Shown here: in pieces, positions 11,562 through 24,545 of the stretch
Position numbering within the stretch: the stretch's first letter is position 1
Layout of the letters: every line of letters starts with the position of its first letter
Assembly (NCBI RefSeq): GCF_050908995.1
Contig: NC_135126.1
Coordinates: 6,014,001-6,078,000, forward strand
Direction of reading: 5' to 3'
Source of the DNA: Andrena cerasifolii
Taxonomy: Eukaryota; Arthropoda; Insecta; Hymenoptera; Andrenidae
Length of the DNA: 64,000 bases
Position numbers and translations under genes: made by a program
The notes under the pieces: model-generated
The model's input: the letters and a program-made list of their open reading frames with translations, nothing else
Databases searched by the model: none
What the model was told of the DNA's origin: nothing

Positions 11562-13380
11562 CTGCCGGTTTACTACCAATCGACAATGCATCCCTGCGCG
11601 AAACGAGTATGCTCTAACGTGGAACGCGGTGCACCGTGCCTGCGAAGTTCTACGAAATCGAAGCGTCCGGTCGAAGCAGTCGGTGCGACGGGGTTCCCTC
11701 GGCCCGCTCGATATTCCCCCGGCTCGTCCAACCGAGCGGAATCGTAAATCGCAGGAGTAAATCGTGCATCGTCCGTGGCGTGCAATTATCTCGCGGTTGG
11801 TCCGCGAGGTCACAGGGGCGGGCCCTTAACTGCGGCTCGGCTCGTTTCTCCCGCAGATCCATATACCCTTATAAAGGATCACGTTTGTAAATCATAAAAT
11901 TCGCAGTTTCACACGGTCCCGGGTTCGCCCGGCCGTTCTCCCTCCCCCGCCAGCTCCGGCCGTCCTCGGGCGGAGGAGGAGAGCCCTCTCCGCGGCCTGC
12001 AATTACCTGCAATTTGTACTACGAGCACCGTATACGCCATCTTGGCTGTGTATGTGACGTGGAGCGCATGCAGATGCGCGGCAGAGCGAGGCGAAACTGG
12101 AGGAAGAGGAGAGAAGCTGAGGGAGCGCGGCTCGGCCAGAGGAGGAGTGCGCAGGACGGGGGCAGATCGGAAGGGAAGGACGCAGGGCGAACGCGCGGGA
12201 GTCGAAGGGGGTGGATGTCGGCCGCGGACGTCTTCGGGTGCCACTCCCGCCACGATTCTGCATAATTCCAGTTCTGGAATTCCAGCGCCGTTCAACGAGG
12301 AGGCCAGAAGTCCCCGTGAATGGACGCTCGGACTCTGGCGTGAAATCGGTGTCAGAGAAGCGAATCCAGGCTGGACAGAGGAGGAGGAGGCGAAGGAGAG
12401 AGGAACAGTGCGAGGTGGCAAGGATGTATCTAGCGAAACGAGCGGAGATGAGTCTTATTACTCACGGGATTAAACAGCCGTTGGAGTGTTAACTGCCTGT
12501 GTTAACAGCTTAGCAACGGAAATGAACGTGAAACGAAACCTCGAGTTTAATACCATTTGCTGGCCGTAGGTAGTCGGGCTCGTATTCTTCGCTCTTCCCT
12601 CCGCTCCCCTCTTCTACCCCCTTCGAGCTTCTTCCACGACACCGTGTAATGGAGGTAGACACTTATAGCCATGATCTATCGGTGGAATTAATCAGGGAAG
12701 TAGCTTTCAGCGCGGGGAATCGAACACGTCTGCGCTCCTCTGTCTCTATTTGTAATCGGGCAATTTTCACGGGGTTCGCCGTTCGTGAGCGCGCGTTAAA
12801 TGGGCGCGCGGGCAAGAGCAAACAGAGGAGAGATTGTTCGCGAGCGAACAGCCCAGATATGTACACACGTTACACCGCACAGAATGCGCAGGTTCACGGA
12901 CCAACGCGCGCGTTCTCTAGATTCCTCGTGGAGTACAATAATGGCGGGCCGTGTCTCTTTCTCCCGCAGAGCGCGCACCCTCTTATCGCGAGGAGCGATC
13001 CCGAGCTTTATAAAGGGGGGTGGATGTCGTGAGGATCTCGAAAGGCGATCTCTCGCCGCGCGGTATCGCGCAGGGGGATCGTTGCAATCATAGTCAATTA
13101 CCGACAACCTCGCACATCCCCCTGATGGAACACGCCAATGAAAACGCGAGGATAATCGCGACGTCCTCGTGTTGCCATCGAATCCCCGCAAGAGTTAATA
13201 ACCGTGCAGAGAAACGGTGGCCCGCGGATCCTCGACAAGGACTGCTGCGCTAGCAAGCTTTCTGACAAAGACCCGCATTGGCCTTCCCTTCTTCTCCTGG
13301 CGGAGGTCCACCTTCGAGTAACAGATACGACGGAACCACCTTCTTTCACGAAGAATTTAGTTTAAGCGCTCATTCTGGTA
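11562..13380. other. CpG-rich intergenic DNA
   Basis: GC-rich unique sequence with long overlapping open frames on both strands around 11909-12473. None shows a recognisable domain. Possible upstream regulatory DNA of the retn-like gene; no element is proved. Confidence 0.4.
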
Positions 13381-14500
13381 ATCGCGCCGCAAAATTCGGC
13401 AACGTTCAGGTGCTTTTTTCTCAGTGAATACAATGTATAATTATGTCAAAGTTTTTTCTTTCATTTATTAAGCTACTTGTAATGTATACGGAAGAATTTT
13501 TTAAATCTAGAGACGAGGTAGCGTCTCGACGCCAAGTACAGGAAAGAAAGTACAGGAAAGACACCCTGTATCGCCGGGCTATTCCAACCTAACCTGAAAC
13601 TTATTTCATTAATATCTCATCACGCCTGCAATATTTCCTAAATTTAATGGTATTTTTCACGTGTAAAGCACATATAAGCTTTCGAATAAGACCAAATTCA
13701 ATCAAATCGGTCCACGCATGACAGAGATATCGTAATATCGTGTCATGGATCTGTCAGAAATTAGATTTTTCTTCTGATTTTTTTTCTGATTCTTCTTCTC
13801 CAGTCAAAGTTTTCGTCGACATACTACGTACACGCGTTACACGCACACCTTCAGCCAGAACGGAACTAACACACGTTTCGTTCGTCAATCGCTATCTTCG
13901 CAATCTAGTCCAAATTTTGACAGCTTACCGTCCAGTTATAACTAAGTTATAAACGTGTTTTTACAAATATATATATTACAATTTAAACCAATTCCACCAA
14001 TCCAATTGTCTTGAAGCTTTGCAGGCGTGCGTAGTTTGGATGACAATACAATATATTTAAAAAAAAATCCGAGGAGATGAAAAAATTATCCAATCATCAA
14101 TTAATAATATAATAATAATTTATAATATTGAAAATTATCCGAAGTCATTCTCTATGCAAATTATCTTTGTAAAAATAAGTGAGATCCCTATAAAAAACTT
14201 CAGAAAAGTAAAAAAATTACGCCAAGTACATGAAACCAATTAAATCACAAAAAATAGAAGATAATAATAATTATAAAATACAAAAAGATGTGAAATCAAA
14301 ACGAGCTGCACGTACATAAAGGTAACGATAAATACAACTAAATATTTCAATACGAATAAACATTTTATTCAAAATTATTCGTTATTCGTTAAATAAACAT
14401 GTATAATCGCTAAACGAATTTCCTTGAATTTGCATTAAACATATTTGTATCCCTTCAACTGGGTCTCGCCAAGATTAAATCCTGAGTGGGCCACTGGAAG
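13381..14500. mobile_element. AT-rich island ending in a hAT-MITE-like terminus
   Basis: Composition changes abruptly to AT-rich at about 13381 and back near 14500. The last 100 bp (14401-14500) resemble the 7181-7269 part of the CAGTGGCGC MITE: GAATTTGCATTAAACATATTTGTATCCCTTCAACTGGG..., then GCCAAGATTAAA, then a terminus GGGCCACTGG. The left terminus was not found, so the island may be a composite of several decayed insertions. Confidence 0.5.
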
Positions 14501-15132
14501 GATTCATTAGTACACGCGTCGTGTCCGCCGCCCTATCGTCGCAATTGCGCCATTCAATAATTGAATCCCCGGCAAGAGGAATCGACAGTGGGTAATCATT
14601 TATTAACGAGGAGCGGTCTGTTTGTCCAGGTAGCCTTCGCCATACCACGATCGGATTCCAGGATAAAATGGAAGCAGGGACCCTGCTCGCCAAGGGAAAT
14701 CCCGCGCGCAGCCGAAAATCTCCGCGACAGCGGCCAGGGTTCGCGCAGCGCAGGGGTCGTTATCCGATAGGGTGCGCGAGAGAGAGACAGAGCTCCCGCG
14801 ATAGAAAAGAGCGCGCTGTAGATGGCAGAAGATGAAGAGAGAGAGAGAGAGAGAGCCAGGTCGCGGAGAGGCAGAGAGGGAGGTGTGGATACCGGGCGTA
14901 ACCATCGGCCGCACGCCTACCACGGCCCGATACGCGGTGGCAACCGACGACGACGGCGTCGGCGTCGCAGGCCTCCGCCCACAGGATGCTATTCTGCCTG
15001 GCTGGGCGTCCTGTCCGCCAGCGAACGCTTCAAGCCTCCGTGGAGCCGAGCGAGAGTAGAGGGGATCGAAAGCGCGAGCGCGAGCGAGTCGCCGAGCCTC
15101 AGATCGCAAGGGAACGCGAGTGTGCGCGCGTG

Positions 15133-16374
15133 TCAGTTCCGTCTTCGTCTAAGTTCCACCGTTCCTCGCATGGCAGCGATCGGTCCGTTCTCGTACCGTT
15201 CCGCTCGATCTGTTTCCGGCACGGGACATCTCCGTTCCGCAGTTCCGCGCGTCGCAGAGCTGACGTCCACCGCGATGTCGAGGGAAGCCGAAGACGGCGA
15301 AACGTCGCGCGCGTAAAATCGGTACCTACGAGCTCGGGTATTCTCGTGGCACGGGATCGAGCCCGCTTGCTGGTCGCGTCGTGTTCCGTCGCCGTTCCTT
15401 CATCCCTTCCTCGAGTAGTTCCTCGAGACGTCTCTTATCCCCTCTCCCCACTCCCGCCCGAACGTTTCTTCCTTCCTTCCGTTCCGGTGTGTCAGTCCCT
15501 CTCGGTTTCGCGGTGTGCACGCATTACCTCCGCGTCGCACGCAACTCGGGTCGCGTCATACAACGTACCGTTCGCGTTGCTACCGTGCCGCTCGCGAGTC
15601 AGTCTCTTCCGCGCCTCGGCTTGTGTGTCCTCGTTGTGCAGTCGCCGCGATATCGACGGCCACCCGAACGCTCACGGACAGAAAGTTCGCAAAGTTCGCA
15701 CGCATGTCAGCCAGCAGCGTGCCGCGTGTGCCTGTTTCACGTCGGTGACAACCACGAGAACATTGACCAGGAGGATCGCGACTGGCCGAAGCTCGCCGAT
15801 AATTGACAGGGGACACTGCGGCCGGGACGACAGGCTGCTGCTGGAAAGGCCACTGCTCCCTTCGATGGCCAGTGAATTCCCCATAGACATGGACACGTAA
15901 CCAGCAAAACGGCAGTGCTCGCAGTGGTGCCAATGATACGCGCTCCGATCGCCCATCTTTTTCACCGGTAACGCGACCACTTACCGACCGAGGCCACGCA
16001 TCAATTACCTCGCCCCGCGACACGTGCGATTATCGGCCGGTGCGTCGCCAATAGTCGTAAAGGTCGCGTGCCCGCGGGATCCCGTCCGGCCGCACGGCGT
16101 CACTCCGGGCATCTTCCTCCTCGGGCCTCGTGACGTGCTTCTCTGGCGAAAACACGCGGGGCAGAGGTTCGGTGGTGGGAACGTTTGAACGACGAACGCG
16201 GTGGTCGAACGTCGGGATCGGGCCGTACGTTCCGCTCTCCATCCCGATCGCGATTAGTACGCGCCTTGGCAGCGTGTCCGGTTGCGGGGGTGTCTCTCGT
16301 GTCGTGGCGACCGCGTTCGCGGTAAAGCAGCCAAAATTCGGGTGAAGAACAGGGAACCGTTGCCATCCTACGCG
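15133..16374 (+). promoter_or_regulatory. Probable promoter and 5' UTR of the retn-like gene
   Basis: About 1.2 kb of CpG-rich sequence precedes the retn start codon. TCAGTT at 15133-15138 and GTCAGTCC near 15490 match the arthropod initiator consensus TCAGTY, but no matching TATA box or DPE was confirmed. The 304-codon open frame at 14986-15900 is low in informative residues, starts at a non-ATG codon and has no family, so I regard it as a chance frame. The exact start site, and whether a 5' UTR intron exists, cannot be settled here. Confidence 0.35.
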
Positions 16375-16479
16375 ATGGAAATGAGCGACGAGTACCAGGA
16401 CATGGGGAACCCCGGGGGAGGAGTGGCGATGGCCAACAAACCCATGGCACATCATCGACACACGCCCGACAGCCCGTTG
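16375..16479 (+). CDS. retn: retained/dead ringer (ARID3-family) coding exon 1
   Basis: The ATG at 16375 opens a 35-codon exon, MEMSDEYQDMGNPGGG ... HTPDSPL, ending at a strong donor TTG|GTAAGT in phase 0. It joins in frame to TCG CAT CAG of exon 2. I assign it by position, phase and the ATG rather than by a known motif. The N-terminus of this family is poorly conserved, so this start is less certain than exon 3. The open frame continues upstream of the ATG without an obvious start. A second in-frame ATG lies two codons later. Retained/dead ringer is a nuclear ARID-domain DNA-binding protein that in flies acts in embryonic patterning, neuronal pathfinding and sex-specific behaviour. Confidence 0.7.
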
Positions 16480-19400
16480 GTAAGTGATTTTTCCACACTT
16501 TTACCGTTTACCGCCTGTCGCGGCGAGAGCCGTTGCTTCGATTCTCTCTCATACTAAGTAGACGCACAGCGGTGCGCGAGTCTCGGCCGATCTGTCGCTA
16601 CAAACGTCATACGCGTCGCAACGGCCGGCCACCTTTTCTGTCATGACAATTTAGGTAGTAGTTGAACGTCCTCGTAATCTCGCGGAAGACATATTGTTTT
16701 AATCGCCGCGCATGCGCAAGAATTGCGCGGGTCGTAACTTGCTCTCGTAGAGACCTCAACGAAACGAAAACCGTGCATTGTAATTGAAAAGTTTCTGTAG
16801 CTAATTCCTTTACAAGGCGATTTGCTCTGATAATATTAAATTCCACAGTCCAAATAATTCGACAATTGAGCCACGCTTCCGAGCGATCGCGTAGACGTTT
16901 AGAATATTATCCGAGGAAGCATCCTCGTTTCTTTTCGAACACGGTCCGTCTATAACGATCGCTGTGCTTGATCGATCGAGTCACGCGTTGATACCTGTCC
17001 GCATAAACACGCGTTGCCCGGTGTGTTTCTTTCTCGATTCCAAGAAATACGAAGGACTCCGGCTGACAATCCACCTGAAAATAATCACGCTAGCGTTATT
17101 CCGTAGCCCGGTGAAATTGCGTCGCATCGTTTTGGTACTGTTATCGAGCGGTCGTTGGTAGATCGATAAAATTGGTCGTCAATAGGGAACAGTGGGTTTA
17201 CATATTCCGGTTAACGCGTCGCTAGAAATAAAGCGGAACGCTGTAGAGTTTACAAACAACGGCTGGCCGTGTTTTTATTGTGTCGCGAGCCGGAGTTTTA
17301 TGCATGTGACCAACATCGCTTGATATAAAAGTCACATTCGCTTTGTTTATTCTCGGGATCGCGACCGAGAAGCTTGGAATGGGTTTAATGACCCCCCGCT
17401 CCCCCTCCCAGTGATCGTCACCCGAAAAAATTCAAACGCTTCCGAAGGAATCTCTTTAGAGACGAAACGTGCACGTAGATGGCGGGTCGATAAGTTCGCC
17501 CGAGCGTATTATTTTCGGGGATCTAGATGACGGCGATTTTGCAACTGCGAATTGAACTGCGGTCTAAGAATAACGAGCACATCCTTGGTAGAGGGTATCG
17601 CGATATAAAGTTACATCGAATAAAAAGACAACGGGTCCGTTCTCCCGGTGGTAGGTATTAGCGCTGTTGTTGTTGGCACGTTTGTCCACGGTTGATTTAA
17701 TCTCTAAAGACACCCTTCGACGACAGCTTTGGCAGCGCCGCTTCGCTTTCTCGCTGTCGTTCTTCTTCCAGCAGGTTCGATGGTTAATTATTGGCACCAG
17801 TACCCGCGGTCGATTAGCCCGATAATGCAGGCCCGATTATGCATGTGGAATGGTAAATATTGTCCATTAAGATAAGTACCCGATATTGTCCTTTAGCAGA
17901 AATTGCGCAGGGTAGATATCGAAGACCGATGGCTGTACAATTAATATTAATCGGTGACTCATTAATATTCGTAAGTCATCGTGACGTCACGCTGCTATTA
18001 GCAGCAGACAAAGCGCCCATATTATTATCGCTTGCGTGCCCTTATTCTCCGTTCGGGTCGCTGACGTCAGCCGTGGGATATGAAAAATAGCGGTTGTTTG
18101 CCGAGCAATTTCAGCGGAGTAACGCGCTGTGGCGATCGTCGAGTCGTTTTTAATGAAAATCGTCGATGGCGGACGAGATAAGCAGAGATACTGCCGCGCT
18201 CGATCCGGCGACGAACGAAATAAGCGACCGGTGAATTACGAGGCAATGCTTGACCCCGTGGAAACGTTCCGTCGATCGCGATTTACACCGATGGGAAGTG
18301 TGTTCGGTTAACGCCCGTTTCTCCGGGCACCGATCTTAATAGTCGCCGTCGATTTCTGTCCCTCGGTTACTCCCTATAATAAAACACCACCGCGCTGCTT
18401 ACTGAAGTTTTCATCGCCGTACGTTCCGCGCTTTTTCACTTCTCTCCTCGTATCACGCGCCAGTGATCCAATCAGAAGCCTTTCGAATAATAATGACCCG
18501 TAGCGAGGGTTCCCGACGTTTATTCTCCTCCGATACATCATTCCCGGCGCGGAAAACTTTCGATTATGGATTATGTTTCTACGATAAATAATATGTTTAA
18601 CAAACCTTGCGTAATGTCGCTCGATGGCTGTGGCGCGGTCCTCGCTAGGGGAAAGTGGTTGGGATGAACGATAGTGGCTGTGTCAACAGTGGCGATAAGA
18701 GCGGGTTAACGTGGGTTCCCTGCGGAATGGTCCTTGGCGGTGAACGGCCGTGCAGGGATGCGACGAGTCGCGTTGTCGTTGCGCCAGGAGAGAGGTGTAA
18801 ACACGATTCCGAGCTTTGTCTATTCCCTCTGTCGGGGTTCGCGGAGTCTGATCCCACTGGCACTCCGTGGGTCGAGTGCGATTTGCACCTTTGGACGCGC
18901 CGAGGGTGCAGCTTTGTAGGAAACAACGGTTAGAGGCGGGTGCAGAGGGGTGGTGTATCTGGGAAATTATTTTCCGAACGGTTCCTTGGTGTTCGCACTT
19001 CTCGGAGTAACGCAGATGTTTCGCGTGGATAGTGTTCTTGATCCACTCTGTACGCTCGAGCATTTTGGGCAAATTCGAGCATTTTGGGGTTCAAGTACAG
19101 TTGGAATCGGCGATTGTTCGGTAGAAGTGGTACCGTGGACGAAGGGTGAGGAATAGAGGAGGGGTTGGATTCAGAGCATGTGTGCCCTGCGAGGGGCTAG
19201 AAAGGGGAGTGCGAGGGAAAGGAGAGCGAGGAGATCGAGCGTGCGCGAGAGAGAGTGACGGAGAGAGGCGGAGAGGGTTGAGACGCCAGGCAAACGATGT
19301 GCAGAGCGAGGCGCAAGGGCGGGGATTCCTCTTTCGGCCAATCGGATCGGCTAGCGAGTGCGCTCACTTACGCTGCCGGCCTCGCTGTTTCACCTGCAGA

Positions 19401-19898
19401 CGCCATGTCGTGACGTCATGCCTTGTTACGGCGGGACCAGGGAAAACGTGCGCGGTACCATCGCCGTGGCAGTGCCGCGGGCACCACCCTGCAACGAGGA
19501 GGGCACCGTGCCAAACTTCGCCAACTTTTCTCCAGAATTTTCATTCAACTTCAATCTCCCACTGGTTTCCACAAGGGCAGGTTGGCCGAAGATACGCGGC
19601 ACAATCAGAAACGACCAATTTACCAGTCGGAAATAGGAATCTTATGGGGACCTACTGTTCGGACTTGATTGTTTTCCAAGATTTTCGAACAAATGCCTCA
19701 TTCAGAGTGTCTTCGTAGATACACCTGCTCCTGGCTCGTTCACTCCACTCCTCCACGCTCTGGTTCAAATTCCCTCGCACAAATCTCTCGATCATTTAAA
19801 ACACATCTTTGACGACACTTCTGAATCCTGGCCGATGTTGCCTACTTAGCTGTTCGGCACAGTTCTCCGATCACCGTTCCCCGGGTGAATTGTCTAAT
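16480..19898. other. Unique intronic DNA, 5' part of the retn intron
   Basis: Balanced composition with many short AT tracts such as ATTAATATTAATCGG near 17940. No repeat or gene recognised. Candidate enhancer DNA only by position. Confidence 0.4.
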
Positions 19899-21852
19899 TA
19901 GGGGAGACCGGGGCTAATCGATACGTTATTCAGGTTTCAATTCTTTTTTCCATTTTTGTTTGAATTAATTGCTTAATAACAAATATGCTAAAATATACTT
20001 TGGTTATTCCTCTTTAAGGTGTAGTAAATGAAAAGTTGAGAAAATATATACAAAATGAATGAAAAAATGGTATTTTGGCGAAGGCAAAATGTATCAATTT
20101 ACCCCACTGCGGGGCGAGTTGATGCTGCTCTGGGGAATGTTGATACAGCTGTAAAATATCCGTTTAATGAATAACTAATAAATTTGGAAAATATAATTTT
20201 AATTTAGATGTCTTTCCAAGAATATAGACCAAAAGTGAACAAAGACGTATTCTGAAAACCAAACAGATTATTGAATATACATAGAAAAGTAGTTTTATTT
20301 TTTTTATGTCTGGAATATTCCACTTTAACGTGAGGTGTCTTCTTCTTTTTGTTACTATATCTTAATCAACTCATTTTGTCAATACTGTATATTTTTGCGC
20401 TTTGCCATAATAATATTGAGGTTTTTTCTATTGCGACACACGTATTTTCAACAATATCTCGCGATATTTCGCCACGATTTGTCTTTTTGATATAATTTCG
20501 AGCTAGTTTCCTATAAATAAAAGGAAAAAATTCAATCGAAAGTAGTCGGGGAAAATTGATAGGTACATTGTATCCACATGCCCCAGAGAAAACGTATCAA
20601 CTTACCCCACTGGAAGTCAGTTTGTACAAACATGTCCATAAAAAAATGTAGAGCATTTAAACAAAACAACAAAACGTAATTACCTTACCTTCAACAGACT
20701 CAATGTGATGCCAAATTAATTCCGTTTATAAAATTCTCTGTCATCTCAAGACGCATTGGAAAGTCAACGCAACTATTTACTTTTTCTCTGTATAAACGAA
20801 AACGGTTAAAAAACAATTGCTAACGCGAAGGTACACGCACGTAGGGTAAACTCGGTTAAGTTCGTGGTACAGGTTACTCCGTGACACTTTTTCATTTCTC
20901 TGTAACTCTAAATTGTCCGACTCAATTTAGATGGGATAAACACTGGCAGACAGCGTTGATCTTCTAGTTTATGTTGTGGTACGATATTTAGTCAATTGAA
21001 GTTAGTGTGACAGAGTGAGAGAGCATTTCGTTCCAGCAGCGCGTTATTCCTGAAATTTTTCGTGCTAGTTGTGGACGATCGGTTGTTTATGTATTACATG
21101 TGCTTTAGAAGATAAATGGATAGTTCAAACTGCAGGTAAATGATGGTAAATCGATACTTTAACAAGTCTTACTCTTGAAATTATCATACAGTAAGGCATC
21201 GGTGTTATTTTTGCTTATGAAAAGTGACTAAATTCTTATTTTTCGCGTGCCTGAAACTGCATTTCTGATTGCGCTGTTTGCGAAATTTTGATGGTCAGTA
21301 CCAGAAGCAATGTTTCCTTACGTCTCAGACATGTAACGATCATGAAACGGTTGATTAAGCGCAAAATAACAGGAATATAAAATAGTATAAAATAATATAA
21401 AATTATTTAAAATAGTGTAAAATAATATAAAAAAAGTAGCTGATTGCCTTATCACGGGCTTGTAAGAACTATCACGGAGTTACCAGAGTACTATCACGGA
21501 GTAATCAGAGCTATCACGGAGTAATCAGAGTACGTCATACCAACTTAATTTTGTATATTTTCAATTAAGTATACTTAGTAAATTTCTGTTAACCTATTAT
21601 TTATTTCTCTGATGTCTGACCTATCATTATATTCTAGACTCACTTTCAGAATACGTAAATATTCGCAATTAATAGAAAAATTCTAAAACTATCACGCACT
21701 TACCCGAGTTTACCCTACGCTGGATCGTAGGAAAGAATTGAATAACAATATTCGCATATCCCGTTCAAATGGAGCTATATATATACACACGGTATCGAGA
21801 TAATTCGTCTGCATGAACCTGCCCCTGTATCATCTAGCCCCGGCCTCCCCTA
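19899..21852. mobile_element. TAGGG-ended element A1 (1.95 kb), hosts a nested element
   Basis: The left end TAGGGGAGACCGGGGCTA (19899-19916) and the reverse complement of the right end (21835-21852) agree at 17 of 18 positions. The interior is AT-rich and without coding capacity. A word related to the termini recurs inside: GTATCAATTTACCCCACTGC near 20091, GTTGATGC...GTTGATAC near 20118-20154, and GTATCAACTTACCCCAC near 20590. Both ends abut the dinucleotide TA, consistent with a TA target duplication. A second element occupies 20842-21717. Confidence 0.75.
20842..21717. mobile_element. TAGGG-ended element D (876 bp), nested in A1
   Basis: The left end TAGGGTAAACTCGGTTAAG (from 20842) and the reverse complement of the right end (21693-21717) match at 23 of 25 positions. 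The word CTATCACGGAGT is repeated in tandem at about 21467-21535, and the terminal-like CTATCACGCACTTACCC lies at 21689. There is no coding capacity. It sits wholly inside the 19899-21852 element, so it is the younger insertion. Confidence 0.75.
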
Positions 21853-23614
21853 CGGCCGGGCGGAGGATTCGATTATGAGTCTGCTCGAGAACGTCCTTGA
21901 CAGTGCGCCCGAGCACCGAGTTCCAAATGCCCGAGTGTTCCTTTTTCGCGGGCCTGGTCTCGTGCTACTCCCCATTATCTTGGGCGAGGATTCCGGCGGG
22001 GCAGAGTCCCGCTGCCCCTCGAACAGTTGCGAACTATTATTCGGCCGTTTTACGATAGCCCTATAAAAATCTCATAATTAGATTTTGAAGGTAATATCCT
22101 GGCCTCGGCCCTTGGACGCTCCGCAGCCAGTCTGGGCCCAAAATTGCGAACACCGATCCTCCTCCTCCTCTTCTTCCCCTTTTTTCTTCATTCCTTTGAC
22201 GCATCTGTAGCGCCCGAGGTCGGCGTCTACTTATCCTTAGTTCTCTACCAATTCGTGCTTCGATTATCGCGGCGGCGACTTTCGCATTAGCATCTTTTAT
22301 GAACGCGAAGCACACTCATTCGTTATTGTCTATCGATTTAATGATTCATCGCTATCCGCGTAGTTATTGGCACGTTGCGCGGCGCGTGCAACTAAAACTC
22401 ATTACACCACCGGCCTGCCGATAACGCGGTGGCCGAAGCGGAAGTACATACTGGTTCGCGCCGGGATCGAATTTCGCGAGCGTTTCACGCGTGGCTTAAC
22501 GATCCGCCAGGTTTCTTAGCCGCTATTATCTCAATTATTTCGTCCGCGCAAAAGGTACCATTTGCGCGCATCGTGTCCCTCGAAACCGCAAGTGAAACTC
22601 TCTCGCTAGGGGAGGGGGCTGTGTATCTACAGCGACCAGTTGGCGTTTCCCAGAACAATTCCTCTAAAAATTGCCACCGCTGTCATGCATGGCGCGCAAT
22701 TATCGCCGCGCTGAAATCGTTTCCATGAAGCCGTGCTCCAGCCGTTAATCGCTGGCGATCAGGAAACGCCGGCGCGATCTTCATAACCCGGCAGCCAGTG
22801 CGTCCGCGCGGCGGTAGATTTTAATCGCGTCGGTGGCCACGATGGCGCGTCAAAACGATGCTCATCGGGGCGCATCGTTGGGGACGCGATTCGCGCATGC
22901 ATTCCTCGGTGCAGGCGCAACGCGCGTGATCGCGATCCAGCGGCGGCGGGCGCGAGCAAAAGGCCTCGGTGGTGGGGAATCACGGCGGCGCCCGGCCGCC
23001 GTAGAGGGGGTGGAAGAGTGAATGAAATGTAAGAGAAAAAAAAAAAAGCGGCGGACCAGGCTGGATCGCGATTGGTCCACGCTCGTGCCGCGGTCACGCC
23101 TGCTTTTATTTATGCGCCTGAGCTGCTCTCCGCTCCGCGCGGCTCCCCCGGGCTCCGATGCGACGCCAAAACCGCCGATGTCCCCCTGCTCGATTTCGAT
23201 TCCGATTTCCCTGGTCTCTCGCGTGGGAAACGCGATGGCTGCTCGTCCGGACGCCGCGACACGTGCCTCCGTTTACTCCAAATTGCATGCATTTCCACGA
23301 CGGCCGAGTAATCGCTCTTCCCTCTGTATTCTTTTTCCGCGTATCAGCATTAAAGTAGCCTCTCACTACGCCTCGCCTCGCTTCTTCCTATGCTTTTCTT
23401 ATGTATTTTGACAATTTGTCATTCTTCCTCGAGAATATTTTGGGGAAGGGAGACGAGACGAGGCGTAGCGGGAGCCTGCCTTTATGCGCGGCACCTTTAT
23501 CGCTCCGCGTTAATATTTGCATCGGGAAATTGTTCGATCGTGGCAAGAGGAGAGAGGGGAATCGATCGTGAGTTTCGATGCCACGTTATTACATTATTTG
23601 CAGAGTGGATCGTG
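21853..23614. other. Unique intronic DNA
   Basis: Balanced to GC-rich DNA with a run of 11 A at about 23036-23046. Open frames on both strands overlap and show no family. Confidence 0.4.
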
Positions 23615-23864
23615 TAGGGTGGATGCACCATTTGTGGCCACTTTAAGATATTGTACTTACCAGTTTTGGTGGCTTTTTAAAAAATATAATATTTTTCTGT
23701 GTAAGCAATAAGTGTAACATAATATTTCTGGTGGTATACTAAACTAAATATTTATGACGTGAAATTCTCCGCATAATAATGAGATCCGCAAGCAATTTGA
23801 AAATCAGATAATTAAGCACCTGGCCAAAAACAGTGCAATGGCCACAAACGGTGCATCTACCCTA
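23615..23864. mobile_element. TAGGG-ended MITE F, 250 bp
   Basis: The left end TAGGGTGGATGCACCATTTG (from 23615) matches the reverse complement of the right end (to 23864) at 24 of the first 26 positions, running on through TGTGGCCA. The interior is AT-rich and non-coding. The TGGCCA word recurs just inside the right terminus at 23821. TA flanks each end. Confidence 0.8.
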
Positions 23865-24545
23865 ACCTGGTTTTCGTGCTTCGAAAATTTTTACGCCAGC
23901 CCGTCAGCTAAGCTTTTCCAATGTTGCTATTCTGTTTGTAAGTATATTTATCATTTCTGGATAACGATAGTGGCAGTCGCAGGTATCTGGCGGGTGTTAT
24001 CGACGCATTTTCATTCTAATGCGGTCTCGATAGGGTTTCTGCATCGCATCGCGTTACCGAAACGACTTACACGTGTTCCCGATGACCAATAGTAGCGGCT
24101 CCTCGGGTGAGTGACGCAGTGCTGACCGTGACATTTGCAATTGAAACTAAAAATGATCGGTGCACCGGCATTATCCATTTGTTATCAGGATGATAATTAC
24201 GCGTATTAAGCAACGTGTAATTTCCCTCGATTTTCCTCGCGCGTGTCTTGAAAGCTCGACCTATTTTAAAATTCGACGAAACGCTCCGGCTAATCGGTAT
24301 CACGATAAGTGTCTTCGGAACGGACGGCTCGTAGGAACGTTGGAGGCGTCGAATTTCTGAAGGGCTGCTTGCTCCGCGCGCGACAACTTAATCATTAGAT
24401 TGTCACGTCTGTATCTTGGATTGCAACCTCAAGTATCTTGCCTTCCATGAGTGCATCTACTAATTACACGGTGCCTCGGCGGGTTCGTCGACTAAGTAAG
24501 TACCGTTGTTGATCACCTGGCGATGGTTCTGCGCTCCACCAGCCC

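Noticed and set aside
12003..12492. Long frames on both strands in the intergenic region, possible extra exon
   Set aside because: Purine-rich and Arg/Glu/Gly-rich translation in several frames at once, no conserved motif, and no matching donor-acceptor pair that joins it to either gene.
14986..15900. 304-codon plus-strand open frame, the longest in the window
   Set aside because: It starts at a non-ATG codon in CpG-rich DNA where stops are rare. It is rich in Arg/Ser/Pro/Val without any domain, and competes with equally open overlapping frames on both strands. It lies in the likely promoter and 5' UTR of the retn-like gene.
19899..19910. TTAGGGG at an element end as interstitial telomere repeat
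   Set aside because: Only a single unit is present. Insect telomeres use tandem TTAGG, and the match is part of a longer inverted terminus.
21465..21535. Tandem CTATCACGGAGT units as a possible CRISPR-like or satellite array
   Set aside because: Only about three irregular units, lying inside a TAGGG element and related to its terminal word; better explained as subterminal repeats.
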